This document shows positions 44,969-54,264 of a stretch of 64,000 nt of DNA, in pieces; position 1 is the first letter of the stretch, and each line of letters starts with the position of its first letter. The notes below the pieces were generated by a model. That model saw only the letters and a program-made list of their open reading frames with translations. It had not been told where the DNA came from and did no database searches. The stretch covers positions 1-64,000 of the forward strand of contig CAYUOU010000009.1 in the NCBI GenBank assembly GCA_964446485.1, written 5' to 3'. The translations under genes were made by a program, and so were the position numbers. The DNA comes from JBDRRP01 sp964446485 (GTDB lineage: Bacteria; Desulfobacterota; Desulfobacteria; Desulfobacterales; JBDRRP01).

Positions 44969-45424
44969 TCAGTGGAGATGACGCGATTGCTGTCTTTGCC
45001 GGATCTTGCGGGCCAGGTGAACGGTGGCCGGTGTGGTCTGCAACGCCGATACTTCCCCGCCGTGATCCTCACGGCGCCATCGGGCGCTGCCGGCCGCCGG
45101 CGTATTGACGGGAAGAACATCTTCTTGACGTTCCGCTGCCGGCGGCGCGATGCCAGGCGCTGCGTGTTCGATGGCGCTCATGAGTTGCTGGCGGTGGGCC
45201 GCCACCGTGGCCACGATGGCGCCAAAGGCATTCTCCGCCTCCTGCCCGATACGGCTGGCTTCCAGAAGGTCGCCAAAATCGGCGGCGGTGGTCCGGCGCC
45301 CTTCGTTACTGCGCCGGCAACGGTGCCGCCGGGAACGGATCACCAGCGCGATGGTGGCCAGGCAGATCATCAGCCCGGCCGCATCGACCCCCATTTCCAG
45401 CAACCGCATCGCCTCCATACTCAT
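44969..45424 (-). CDS. Hypothetical membrane protein downstream of fliA
   Basis: 151 residues with a membrane helix near the N-terminus (VDAAGLMICLATIALVI) followed by a basic stretch (RSRRHRCRRS), a short helical part and a polar, probably disordered C-terminus. AAGGAG lies just before the ATG. It closes the fliL-to-fliA block, 88 bp after fliA. I recognise no family with certainty; small single-pass proteins are often found at this place in flagellar clusters. Confidence 0.6.
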   Translation of the reverse strand: MSMEAMRLLEMGVDAAGLMICLATIALVIRSRRHRCRRSNEGRRTTAADFGDLLEASRIGQEAENAFGAIVATVAAHRQQLMSAIEHAAPGIAPPAAERQEDVLPVNTPAAGSARWRREDHGGEVSALQTTPATVHLARKIRQRQQSRHLH

Positions 45425-45512
45425 GGCGATTCTCCTTTCACTGCGCAGTCTTGCGTCCGCCGCTCACGCCAATCTCTTGACGCCGGCGGCGCCCCCCCCA
45501 AAGGAGGACGTC

Positions 45513-46259
45513 CTAATGGGCGTCGATCAGACTACGCTTTCGCAGATGGTTCCGCAGCCGACTGATGGCCTGGCTATGTATCTGGGACACGCGGGATTCC
45601 GTAATGCCGAGCACCTTTCCGGCTTCCTTCATGGTGAGTTCGTCCATGTAGTAAAGAGAAATCACGAGTTTTTCCTTTTCCGGAAGATTCTCGACGGCTT
45701 CTGCGATGCCCGCCTGCAATTCCTTGAGACGGGTCATGGTGAACGCGTCGTTGGCCCGTCCTGTCATCAGTGCATTGAAGATGGATATTTTCTCTTCTTC
45801 GTCGTGCGCGCCCATCTCCTCGAAACTGACAAAAGAGATATTCGACATGCGACGGATGTCATGAACGGTTTCCATATCGACGGCCAACGCCTCGGCCAGT
45901 TCCTCCGGAGACGGCGGCCGGCCAAAGCGCTGCTCTAATTCCGCGAAAGCTTGATCCATCTCGCGCACTTTCTTGCGGTTGGATCGCGACAGGTAGTCCC
46001 GGGATCGCAGTTCGCTCAGCACGGCGCCCTTGATCCTAAAAATGGCATAGGTGAGAAAGCTGTTGTCTCTGGATTCGTCATAGCGGTCCAGGGCCTGAAT
46101 GAGCCCTATCACGCCCACATGGATCAGGTCGTCCACCTCGACATGCTGCGGCAGGTGGACCGCAATGCGATGGACGACCCGCTTCACATAAGGCAGGTAG
46201 CTCTCTATAACGGCTTCTCGCGAAGGTTGCGCTTGCGTGGGTGATGCTTTTGCAGGCAT
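45513..46259 (-). CDS. fliA: Flagellar sigma factor FliA (sigma-28)
   Basis: 248 residues: region 2 (YLPYVKRVVHRIAVHLPQHVEVDDLIHVGVIGLIQALDRYD and FLTYAIFRIKGAVLSELR in two segments), region 3 (RFGRPPSPEELAEALAVD) and region 4 (LTMKEAGKVLGITESRVSQIHSQAISRLRNHL). It directs late genes such as flagellin and is inhibited by FlgM. It is transcribed within an early, sigma-54-type block. Confidence 0.95.
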   Translation of the reverse strand: MPAKASPTQAQPSREAVIESYLPYVKRVVHRIAVHLPQHVEVDDLIHVGVIGLIQALDRYDESRDNSFLTYAIFRIKGAVLSELRSRDYLSRSNRKKVREMDQAFAELEQRFGRPPSPEELAEALAVDMETVHDIRRMSNISFVSFEEMGAHDEEEKISIFNALMTGRANDAFTMTRLKELQAGIAEAVENLPEKEKLVISLYYMDELTMKEAGKVLGITESRVSQIHSQAISRLRNHLRKRSLIDAH

Positions 46260-46312
46260 GGCTGCTCGCTTTCACTGGGCATATCGGAGACGGCGGGGCG
46301 GCCGTACTCCGG

Positions 46313-47260
46313 TCAATCGTTTTCGGCACGCACGGTAGTCCGATGCTTCTCGAATTTTTCTTCCAGCAGATAGCGCCAGAAGTGATGACCGGCCCCTTCA
46401 GGCAGCATGGGCGCCGGCATTGCCAGAATGACATCAGCCAATTTGCGAATGCTCTGGCTGGCAGGGGCGGTGGCGCTGATGTCGCACACCAGCGATTGGC
46501 GGCGCACGGCCGTCGTTAGGGCCGGATCCCTTGGAACGTGGCCGCAGTATTCTAACGTAATGTCCAGAAATCGGCGGCTGACGAGATCCAACTGACGAAA
46601 TACCTCCTCGCCTTCCCGCTCCGAAGCAGCCATGTTGACAACAATGTTGAACCGATCCTCTCCGTATTTCAGTCGCATGACCTTCATGAGGGCATAGGCG
46701 TCGGTGATAGCCGTTGGCTCCGGGGTCACCAGCACCAGGATGTCGTTGGCGGAGACATTGAAATACATAACGTTGGCGGAAATACCCGCCGCGGTGTCGA
46801 TAAGAAGGATGTCCGCCGCATCCATGACGGTGTTCAGGGAAGTGATGAGGCGCATGCGCTGGGCCGGCGTCAGTGCGGTAATGTCTTGCACCCCCGAAGA
46901 GGCCGGCAGGATCTGCATCCCCCCGGGGCCGGGGATGAGAATATCCGACGCCTGCCTGTCGCCGTTGATGACATGGGACAGGTTGTATCGGGGTGCCTTG
47001 CCCAGAAGGACGTCGATGTTGCCGAGCCCGAGGTCGGCGTCCAGAACGAGGACCCTGAGCCCGGCGGTGCTCATGCTATACGCCAGATTGGCAACAATAT
47101 TGGTTTTGCCCACCCCCCCTTTGCCGCTGGAGACCGAAACGACGCGGGTGCTGCTCCCCGGCGCTGACGGCTCTCGATCCCGGCGGGCATCGCTTTTGGC
47201 CAGCCTTTTGCGGGTGAGGCTGATGATGTTCCCGCCGTTTTTTGATGCTTGATTTTGCAT
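46313..47260 (-). CDS. flhG: Flagellar number regulator FlhG (MinD-like ATPase)
   Basis: 315 residues, with the deviant Walker A motif SSGKGGVGKTNIVANLAYS (from 44), VLDADLGLGNIDVLLG and the switch LLIDTAAGISANV. FlhG limits the number of flagella by acting on FlhF, whose gene is immediately upstream. The N-terminus (MQNQASKNGGNI) lacks a clear DQAxxLR FlhF-activating motif. Confidence 0.93.
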   Translation of the reverse strand: MQNQASKNGGNIISLTRKRLAKSDARRDREPSAPGSSTRVVSVSSGKGGVGKTNIVANLAYSMSTAGLRVLVLDADLGLGNIDVLLGKAPRYNLSHVINGDRQASDILIPGPGGMQILPASSGVQDITALTPAQRMRLITSLNTVMDAADILLIDTAAGISANVMYFNVSANDILVLVTPEPTAITDAYALMKVMRLKYGEDRFNIVVNMAASEREGEEVFRQLDLVSRRFLDITLEYCGHVPRDPALTTAVRRQSLVCDISATAPASQSIRKLADVILAMPAPMLPEGAGHHFWRYLLEEKFEKHRTTVRAEND

Positions 47261-47288
47261 GGTGTCAGACTCCCAAAGGGAACGGGTG

Positions 47289-48716
47289 TTATCGGTATCC
47301 GGCCATATTCGCGGTGCCCGTTTCCGTCAGCACCCGTTTCCCGGAAGCCGTCGGCTGCGGTTTACAGTAACGGCACGGGTTGAACCCCTGAGCGAGGGCG
47401 TCCGCCATGCTGCTGAAAGAAAGGAAGTTTTCAGATTTGATCATTTGGGTCCACTTGCAGTCCGTGCGGTGGAAAATGTCTGAGTTGCTGTTGGCCACAA
47501 AAGGCTGATCGTCACCATCGAGGGGCTGTGGGCGAACCACCGCCACACGCCGCCGGTGCTTCGTTCCCGTCTTAAGACGGCCTGTTGACGCTGCACGGGG
47601 CGTATAGCCCGCCAATAGCCGGCGGGCCAGCCAGGACACCGACCCGGGATGCAGGTCTTCGGGGATTTCACCGCCGTCGCTGATCCAGGACAGCGGGATG
47701 GCGCTTCGGTGAAGGACATTCACCACATTGCCGCAGTTCACGCTTTCGTCGAATTGGGTCACGGCCAGCGCTCCAGGGTTAAGGGGCCGGAATCCATCGA
47801 CGACCCGATCGAGGTCTTCTTCCTTCATACAGGCACCGATTACCAGATGGACAAAGCGGCGGCGGTCCGCCCGAAGCAATTTTTGCAAAGATGCCACGGC
47901 GTCTGCGTCGCTGGGTGCAATACCCGGCGTGTCCACCACAACGGCGTCGCATTCGGCAAGGCGGGTGAGTGCGCTCTTGAACGATGAAGCATCAAATGCC
48001 GTCTCCATGGGAAGCTGGAGAATATCGGCGTATAGCTGCAGTTGCTCGACGGCGCCGATGCGTTTGTGGTCCAGCGTGACGAGTCCCACCCGGCGGCCTT
48101 CGTCAACGGCCATTCGGGTGGCTATTTTAATAAGCGTGGTGGTCTTTCCCACCCCCGGGGGGCCGACAAAAACCATCACGCCCGGGGCCTTCAACGTAGC
48201 CGCCGGCCCGGCAGCGCTGACGCCTTCGCTGGAGAGCGCATCGGTCAGCGCATTACCCAATCGGGCCGGCGCGGGTCCCATTCGGCGCAGACACTTTTCC
48301 GCCAGCATGCGGTTGATGCCCTGCCGGGTGAGGTGAGCACCGAGGCGGTCATCCGATGGCGTCGGTGTGGCCGGCGATGATTCCGGCATCGGGCGCCCCA
48401 ACCGATCCTTGATACCGGCAAGACCGCTGTTGATGGAGGTCATGAGCCGCCCGCCGGATTGCCGCCGGGCGGCGGCCATGGAAAGGGTCACCACATCATC
48501 CCCGGGACGGCGGGACGGCACCGGTTGCTCCGGCCGATTGAGCGCGGTGGGGTCGATGGCGGCCGTCACCTCCACCCCTTTGGTTTTGGCACCGCCCAGC
48601 ATCCCGTAGGTACGGATGCTCTTGGCGGAGAGAATTACCGCATCTGGCCCAAATTCTTGTTTGATCTTGGCCAGCGCCGCTGTCATGTCCTTGGCTTCGA
48701 AACGTTTTATCTGCAT
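47289..48716 (-). CDS. flhF: Flagellar GTPase FlhF with C-terminal zinc-binding module
   Basis: 475 residues. The N-terminal B domain begins MQIKRFEAKDMTAALAKIKQ; the NG-type SRP GTPase core has P-loop GPPGVGKTT (185-193), LVTLDHKRIGAVEQL and VVDTPGIAPSD. After the GTPase (about residue 380), where FlhF normally ends, about 95 residues follow, with H416, C420, C448 and C451 in IFHRTDCKW and NPCRYCKP, matching Ada-like metal-binding modules. FlhF places the flagellum at the pole. Stop and next start are 28 bp apart. Confidence 0.93.
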   Translation of the reverse strand: MQIKRFEAKDMTAALAKIKQEFGPDAVILSAKSIRTYGMLGGAKTKGVEVTAAIDPTALNRPEQPVPSRRPGDDVVTLSMAAARRQSGGRLMTSINSGLAGIKDRLGRPMPESSPATPTPSDDRLGAHLTRQGINRMLAEKCLRRMGPAPARLGNALTDALSSEGVSAAGPAATLKAPGVMVFVGPPGVGKTTTLIKIATRMAVDEGRRVGLVTLDHKRIGAVEQLQLYADILQLPMETAFDASSFKSALTRLAECDAVVVDTPGIAPSDADAVASLQKLLRADRRRFVHLVIGACMKEEDLDRVVDGFRPLNPGALAVTQFDESVNCGNVVNVLHRSAIPLSWISDGGEIPEDLHPGSVSWLARRLLAGYTPRAASTGRLKTGTKHRRRVAVVRPQPLDGDDQPFVANSNSDIFHRTDCKWTQMIKSENFLSFSSMADALAQGFNPCRYCKPQPTASGKRVLTETGTANMAGYR

Positions 48717-48717
48717 G

Positions 48718-50817
48718 TTATAGCGTCACCGTACCCAAAGCGTGAATGTTGGTGTCGGCCAGGATTTCCTCGTAGGAAATGACCGACATGTTAGGAATGA
48801 ATCGGTCCAGCAGTTTCTTGACGTGGAGCCGGATGGGCGCCGAACAGAGCACCACCGGGTTTTCATGGCGTTCCATGTGTTGGCTGAGCGCCCCGGACAG
48901 ATTTTCCGCGATCGTCTGGGCGGTCTCGGGTGAAATGGTCAGATAGGCGCCCTGCTGGGTATGCTGGATCGCATCAGCCACGGCGCTTTCCACCGAAGGA
49001 TCCAGTGTGATCACGGCGAGACCGTCCTGCTGGCCCCGGTGCATGCTGGTGATGGTCCGGCTCAGTGCCTGACGAACGTACTCGGTGAGCAGTTCGTTGT
49101 CCTTGGAGACCGGGGCCCAGTCGGCCAATGTTTCCAGTATGGCCAGCAGATCGCGGATGGGCACCTGTTCTCGAAGAAGGTTCTTCAGAACCTTCACCAC
49201 GCCGCCCAGACTCATGAGGTTGGGCACCAGTTCGTCCACCACCTTGGGGTGGCTCTCCTTGAGTTTGTCGAGCAGTTGCTGGGTCTCCTGGCGGCCCAGC
49301 AGTTCGTGGGCGTGTCGATTGATGACGTCCGACAGATGAGTGGTCAGCACCGTCGACAGATCCACGACCGTGTAACCCGCCGTAATGGCTTTTTCCCGTG
49401 TCGATTCCCGAATCCACAGCGCCGGCAAGCCGTAGGTGGGCTCCTGGGTGGGGATCCCATCGATGGTTTCCGCGGCGCTGCCAGCGTTCATGGCCAGAAA
49501 ATGGTTGGTCATCAGTTCACCCTTCGCCACGATGTTGCCTTTGAGAAAAATGGCGTATTCCCCGGGTCTGAACTGCATGTTGTCCTGAATGTGGATCGAG
49601 GGCACGACGATGCCGATGTCCTGGACCGTCTGCCGCCGGACAGCCTTGATGCGTTCCAGCAACTCGCCGTCCTGCTCCACGTCCACCAAGGGAATGAGGC
49701 CGTAGCCAATTTCCAGGGACAGGATGTCCAATGGCGGCAGCGGCTGTACCTGGGCGCTGGGCAGCGCCTTGAGGGTATCGGGGGCGGCGGCGTCACCACT
49801 TTGCCCATCTGCGCTGTTACCTGCCTGAAAGAGGAAATAGGCCAGCATGCCGGAAAGCGCACCCAGCGTCATGAAGGGCAGCGTCGGCAGGCCGGGGATC
49901 AAGCCGAACCCCATGAGAACGCCGGATGCCACGGCGATGGCGCGGGGCTGATTGAATATTTGCGTGGAGACTTCTCTTCCGAGACTGGCCTCGGCGCCGG
50001 CGCGCGTGACGATGATACCGGCTGCCGTGGATATGATGAGTGCCGGAATCTGGCTTACTAGACCATCTCCGACAGTGAGCAACGTGTAATTCTGGGCGGC
50101 GTCGGCAAATGTCATGTCGTTTTGAAACACGCCGATGATGAGACCGCCGACGATGTTGATGGCCGTGATGATCATGCCGGCCACGGCATCCCCTTTAACG
50201 AACTTGTTGGCACCGTCCATGGCACCGTAGTACTCCGCCTCCCTGGCGATCTCCAGACGCCGTGCTTTGGCTTCGTCTTCGTCGATGATGCCGGCGTTGA
50301 GATCCGCATCGATGCTCATCTGTTTGCCGGGCATGGCGTCCAGTGTGAACCGTGCGGCCACTTCGGCGATGCGCCCGGCCCCCTTGGTGATGACAAGAAA
50401 ATTGATGAGTACGAGAATGATGAAAACGATGATACCGATGACGTAGTTGCCGCCGACGACAAAACTGCCGAAAGCGTTGATGACCTTGCCTGCTGCAGCC
50501 GTCCCTTCGTTGCCGTGGAGGAGGATCATTCGGGTGGAGGCCACATTGAGAGACAACCGAAACAATGTCGTCAGCAGCAAAACGGACGGCAGGGCCCCGA
50601 ACTCGAGCGGTTTGAGCACGTACATGCCCACGAGCAAAATCACCAGGGAGATGGTGATGTTCAGCGACAACATGAGGTCGAGAAGAAAGGGCGGCACCGG
50701 AATCAGCATGACACAGAGAACGCCCACCAGGGCCAGGGGCATCATGAGTTCGCTGTTGTTGGAAAGAAACGGGATCTGATCGGGGTTCGGTCCGTGGTTG
50801 GTTAGTTCCATGTGCAA
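48718..50817 (-). CDS. flhA: Flagellar export gate protein FlhA
   Basis: 699 residues, full length: eight membrane helices in the first 330 residues (ALVGVLCVMLIPVPPFLLDL at the first) with the FHIPEP-type signature (FGALPSVLLLTTLFRLSLNVASTR in two parts; GAGRIAEVAARFTLDAMPGKQMSIDADL likewise) and a large cytoplasmic domain that docks chaperone-substrate complexes. Its stop lies one base before the flhF start. Confidence 0.97.
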   Translation of the reverse strand: MHMELTNHGPNPDQIPFLSNNSELMMPLALVGVLCVMLIPVPPFLLDLMLSLNITISLVILLVGMYVLKPLEFGALPSVLLLTTLFRLSLNVASTRMILLHGNEGTAAAGKVINAFGSFVVGGNYVIGIIVFIILVLINFLVITKGAGRIAEVAARFTLDAMPGKQMSIDADLNAGIIDEDEAKARRLEIAREAEYYGAMDGANKFVKGDAVAGMIITAINIVGGLIIGVFQNDMTFADAAQNYTLLTVGDGLVSQIPALIISTAAGIIVTRAGAEASLGREVSTQIFNQPRAIAVASGVLMGFGLIPGLPTLPFMTLGALSGMLAYFLFQAGNSADGQSGDAAAPDTLKALPSAQVQPLPPLDILSLEIGYGLIPLVDVEQDGELLERIKAVRRQTVQDIGIVVPSIHIQDNMQFRPGEYAIFLKGNIVAKGELMTNHFLAMNAGSAAETIDGIPTQEPTYGLPALWIRESTREKAITAGYTVVDLSTVLTTHLSDVINRHAHELLGRQETQQLLDKLKESHPKVVDELVPNLMSLGGVVKVLKNLLREQVPIRDLLAILETLADWAPVSKDNELLTEYVRQALSRTITSMHRGQQDGLAVITLDPSVESAVADAIQHTQQGAYLTISPETAQTIAENLSGALSQHMERHENPVVLCSAPIRLHVKKLLDRFIPNMSVISYEEILADTNIHALGTVTL

Positions 50818-50881
50818 TCGACTCCGAAGCTATAAATGCGGTTGAACGGGATCATGATTACGGGGTGATAGTTTGCATTTT

Positions 50882-51967
50882 TCATGCCTGACTCGAATTG
50901 CTTCCCACCTTGCCTTGGAGTCGATACACATAGGCCAGTACCTCAGCCACCGCCCGGTAGAGTTCGAAGGGGATGGCGTCGCCCACGTCGACGCTCTTGA
51001 AAAGCGCGCGGGCCAACGGTTTTTGCTCCACAAGGGGAATGCCGTGCGCTGTGGCGATCTCCCGAATTCGGCGGGCCACTTCCCCGGCACCCATGGCCAG
51101 CACCTGGGGCGCGGCCATGGTTTCGGCGTCGAATTTCAAGGCTATGGCCAAGCGGGTGGGGTTGGTGATGACCACATCGGCCTTGGGCACGGCGGCCATC
51201 ATCCGCTGCATGGCCATTTGACGCTGCATCTTCCGGATGCGCCCTTTGATCTGCGGATCGCCCATGGTCTGTTTCATTTCATCCTTCACCTCCTGCTTGG
51301 TCATTCGCAGTTCCTTGCCATGCTGCCACCGTTGGAAGGCGAAATCCCCCACGGCCAGGGCAATGAGGGCAAGGCAGACAAAAAAGGCGATCTGAAACGC
51401 CGAGTCGCCGAAAAAGGCCACAATCTCTCCCACCGTCAAGTGCATGAGGCCGGGGATGTCATCAATCTGACGCCGGGTCACCGCGTATGCCACGAATCCC
51501 ACCACGGTGAGTTTGGCCACGCCCTTGATCAGTTCCACCAGCGATTTCAGGGAAACCAATCGCTTGATACCGCTGATGGGATTGAGTTTTTCGAGCTTTG
51601 GGGCCATCGGCTCGGTGGTCACCTGAAAACCGATCTGCATGACGTTGCCGGCAATGCCGGACACCAACACGGCAAGCAGCACCGGCGTCAACACCGTCAA
51701 CACCAACCGAAATACCTGAATCAGAAGGCCGTGGGCTTCCCACACGTTCACCGTCTGGTAGCTGTTCAAGTGCCCCAGGATGTCCACCATGCTTCCCGAC
51801 AATTGATTCAGGATCGCGCCGCCCGTGAAGTAAAAGACGCCCATGGCGGCAATAAGGATCATCACCGAAGGGACCTCCCGGCTGAGAGCCACCTGGCCCT
51901 TGTTGCGGGCGTCGTCGATCTTTTTCTGCGACGCGGGTTCTGTTTTTTCTTGATCGGTGTCGGCCAT
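50882..51967 (-). CDS. flhB: Flagellar export switch protein FlhB, NPTR variant
   Basis: 361 residues: a charged N-terminus (KTEPASQKKIDDARNKGQVALSREV), four membrane helices, a linker, and the cytoplasmic autocleavage domain. The cleavage site reads N269-P270-T271-R272 (VVITNPTRLAIALKFD) instead of NPTH. The N-P pair that is cut is kept at the Salmonella numbering. It switches export from hook to filament subunits together with FliK. Confidence 0.95.
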   Translation of the reverse strand: MADTDQEKTEPASQKKIDDARNKGQVALSREVPSVMILIAAMGVFYFTGGAILNQLSGSMVDILGHLNSYQTVNVWEAHGLLIQVFRLVLTVLTPVLLAVLVSGIAGNVMQIGFQVTTEPMAPKLEKLNPISGIKRLVSLKSLVELIKGVAKLTVVGFVAYAVTRRQIDDIPGLMHLTVGEIVAFFGDSAFQIAFFVCLALIALAVGDFAFQRWQHGKELRMTKQEVKDEMKQTMGDPQIKGRIRKMQRQMAMQRMMAAVPKADVVITNPTRLAIALKFDAETMAAPQVLAMGAGEVARRIREIATAHGIPLVEQKPLARALFKSVDVGDAIPFELYRAVAEVLAYVYRLQGKVGSNSSQA

Positions 51968-51972
51968 GAATG

Positions 51973-52755
51973 TCAGCCCCCCATGAGGATCATCAACCGG
52001 ATGAGGGTTTGGGGCAGCTGGGTGAACAAGGCATTCAGGTAATTCACGAAATGCGGCAGGCAGAGGCCCACAAAGGCCAGGCCCACCATGATCTTCAGGG
52101 GCATGGCCACAATAAAGATGTTCATTTGGGGAACGGTCCGTGCCACCAGTCCCAACGATACGCTCACCAGGAGCAGGGCAACGATCACCGGGGCCCCCAG
52201 CGACACGGCCACCAGGAACATCCGCCCGCCCATGTCCATGAGGTCCCGAATGAGTTCAGGATGTAAGGACATTCCCCCGATGGGAATGCGGTGGAAGCTG
52301 TCGATCATGGCCTTGAGACACCAGTGGTGGGCATTCAGACTCAGGAAAATCAGCGTGGCGATCAGATTGTTGAACTGGGAAAGAACGGGCATCTGGACGC
52401 TCGTGCTGGGGTCCATGACATCGGCCAGCGCCAGCCCCATCTGATAACCGGCCATCTGTCCGGCCAGCTGAATCCCCGAAAAAAACAGGCGGACGGTGAG
52501 ACCGATGACCAGGCCGATGAGTATTTCCGCGCCGGCGGCCATAATCAGCGCCAGGGGGTGTTCCACCGGCGGCGTCGGCACGCCGCTGAGCAGTGGCAAC
52601 AGTAGAAAAGCCACGGCAAAGGCCAGCCCGAGGCGAAACAGGATGGGGATATTGCGGCTGCCGAAGACGGGCAGCCCGGCAATGAGCGCCCCCATGCGTA
52701 AAAATACGAAGATGAAGAGCTCGAACTGGGGCATGGCGACGGTGATGGTGCCCAT
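51973..52755 (-). CDS. fliR: Flagellar export protein FliR
   Basis: 260 residues with six or so membrane helices and FliR segments FVFLRMGALIAGLPVFGSRNIP, FFSGIQLAGQMAGYQMGLALADVMDP and APVIVALLLVSVSLGLVARTVPQMN. It forms the export gate core with FliP and FliQ. The stop is 5 bp before flhB. The 136-bp AT-richer spacer between fliQ and fliR is unusual in an otherwise tight block. Confidence 0.94.
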   Translation of the reverse strand: MGTITVAMPQFELFIFVFLRMGALIAGLPVFGSRNIPILFRLGLAFAVAFLLLPLLSGVPTPPVEHPLALIMAAGAEILIGLVIGLTVRLFFSGIQLAGQMAGYQMGLALADVMDPSTSVQMPVLSQFNNLIATLIFLSLNAHHWCLKAMIDSFHRIPIGGMSLHPELIRDLMDMGGRMFLVAVSLGAPVIVALLLVSVSLGLVARTVPQMNIFIVAMPLKIMVGLAFVGLCLPHFVNYLNALFTQLPQTLIRLMILMGG

Positions 52756-52891
52756 GCCTAATTCCCCATTGACGATGTGGTGATGGATGGAAAGAAGAAG
52801 GCATCAAAAAGGACACGAAGAAAATCAAAGTACAAAAGGGGTGTATGCTTCGTGGTTGCAGAAACCATTGGTTTGCGAATTTCTGTATGCA

Positions 52892-53161
52892 TCAGCGGGC
52901 GATGGTGGGGATCACCGCCACGATGCTGTGGGTGAAATCGATCATCGTCTGGATCATCCAGGGAAAGACCAGCAGCAGCGACAAGGCCACAACCAGCATT
53001 TTGGGAATGAAGGTCAATGTCATCTCGTTGATCTGCGTCGCCGCTTGAAACATGCTGATGAGAATACCCACGGCCAGCCCTGGCAACAGCATGGGTGCCG
53101 ACAGAAGAATGGCGGTCTTGATGGCTTGAAGAAAAATACCGGTGATGAATTCCGGGGTCAT
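52892..53161 (-). CDS. fliQ: Flagellar export protein FliQ
   Basis: 89 residues with two membrane helices (ILLSAPMLLPGLAVGILISMFQAATQINE in two parts; MLVVALSLLLVFPWMIQTMIDF). ATG 53161 follows GGAGGTGAC directly; a longer frame upstream runs into the fliP end and is not used. Confidence 0.95.
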   Translation of the reverse strand: MTPEFITGIFLQAIKTAILLSAPMLLPGLAVGILISMFQAATQINEMTLTFIPKMLVVALSLLLVFPWMIQTMIDFTHSIVAVIPTIAR

Positions 53162-53181
53162 GTCACCTCCGCGGCCCGCCC

Positions 53182-53973
53182 TCAGGCGAAGCTTTTTATG
53201 AGTGATCCGATGATGAGGTACCAACCGTCGGCCAGGACAAAGAGCATGAGTTTAAATGGCAGAGAAATCATCACCGGCGGGAGCATCATCATGCCCATGG
53301 ACAGCAGCACACTGGCCACCACCATGTCCACGATGAGAAAAGGCACGTAAAGCAGCAGGCCAATCTGAAAAGCCGTTTTGACTTCACTGATGATGAACGC
53401 GGGAATCAACACGGTGGTTGGGACATCTGCCGGGGCGCGCGGCCGCTCGACCTTGGCAATGTCGATGAACAGGGCCAGGTCCTTTTCCTTGGTCTGGCGG
53501 AACATAAAGGCGCGGATGGGCGCCAAGGCCTTGTCCAGTGCCTGGCCCTGATCGATCTGGGAGGCCAGATAGGGCTGAATGGCCCCCTGATTCACGGATT
53601 GCCATACCGGCATCATCACGAAAAATGTCAGAAACAGGGCCAGACCGATCACCACCTGGTTGGGCGGCAGCTGATTGGTCCCCATGGCTTGTCGAAGCAA
53701 AGAGAGCACCATGACGATGCGGGTGAACGAGGTCAGCATGATGAGGATAGCGGGTGCCAGAGACAAAACCGTCAGGAGCAGAAAGATTTCCAGCACCGCC
53801 GGAAACCGCTGCCCCTCCCCTTCCCCGCCAAGGCCGGCATCCACCCCGATGCGCAGATACGGGGTATCCAATTGCAGCGGTTCCGCGCACAGGGGCGCCG
53901 GCGTTGGCAACGCGAGGGTTGTCAGTAGCACCAGCATCCCGATGGCGGCGGCGGTTTTCATCATGGGTCTCAA
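53182..53973 (-). CDS. fliP: Flagellar export protein FliP
   Basis: 263 residues: a signal peptide (AAIGMLVLLTTLALPTPAPLCA) and four membrane helices with the FliP signatures LTSFTRIVMVLSLLRQAMGT and IPAFIISEVKTAFQIGLL. It is the main subunit of the export gate. TTG 53973 has GGAG 5 bp upstream; ATG 53964 or 53961 would also keep the signal peptide. Confidence 0.95.
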   Translation of the reverse strand: MRPMMKTAAAIGMLVLLTTLALPTPAPLCAEPLQLDTPYLRIGVDAGLGGEGEGQRFPAVLEIFLLLTVLSLAPAILIMLTSFTRIVMVLSLLRQAMGTNQLPPNQVVIGLALFLTFFVMMPVWQSVNQGAIQPYLASQIDQGQALDKALAPIRAFMFRQTKEKDLALFIDIAKVERPRAPADVPTTVLIPAFIISEVKTAFQIGLLLYVPFLIVDMVVASVLLSMGMMMLPPVMISLPFKLMLFVLADGWYLIIGSLIKSFA

Positions 53974-54264
53974 ACAGGCTCCGATGGTTGCTCTCCCCTG
54001 TCATCATCCGGCATGCGCTCGCAGCGGCAGGGGTTCCCTCCCGGGATCGCAAACGGTGTGCCAACCCTGCTGAGGGTGTTGACAAGAACCGCCGAATTAA
54101 ATTTACGTCATTATTTCCAATTAGTTACTGAGACACATCGAATCATCGCCGCACAATGTCCCCGGCAACGGAGAATCCACGGCAAGGGCGAATGATGACG
54201 CCCACCGACAAGGCCTTGACAGGCGGGTTCGAAATATGGCGGTTCCCCTGATCCGTGCCGGCCA
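53974..54264. other. Spacer between fliO and fliP
   Basis: About 290 bp separate fliO and fliP, genes that are usually adjacent or overlapping. It contains an AT-rich patch near 54090-54140. I see no gene, sigma-54 site or terminator in it. Confidence 0.6.

Noticed and set aside
48961..50061. 366-codon frame antisense to flhA
   Set aside because: Shadow of flhA; His/Gln-rich with no motifs.
52756..52891. Spacer between fliQ and fliR as a possible small gene or promoter
   Set aside because: AT-richer than its surroundings but with no sigma-54 or sigma-70 match and no start with a ribosome site.
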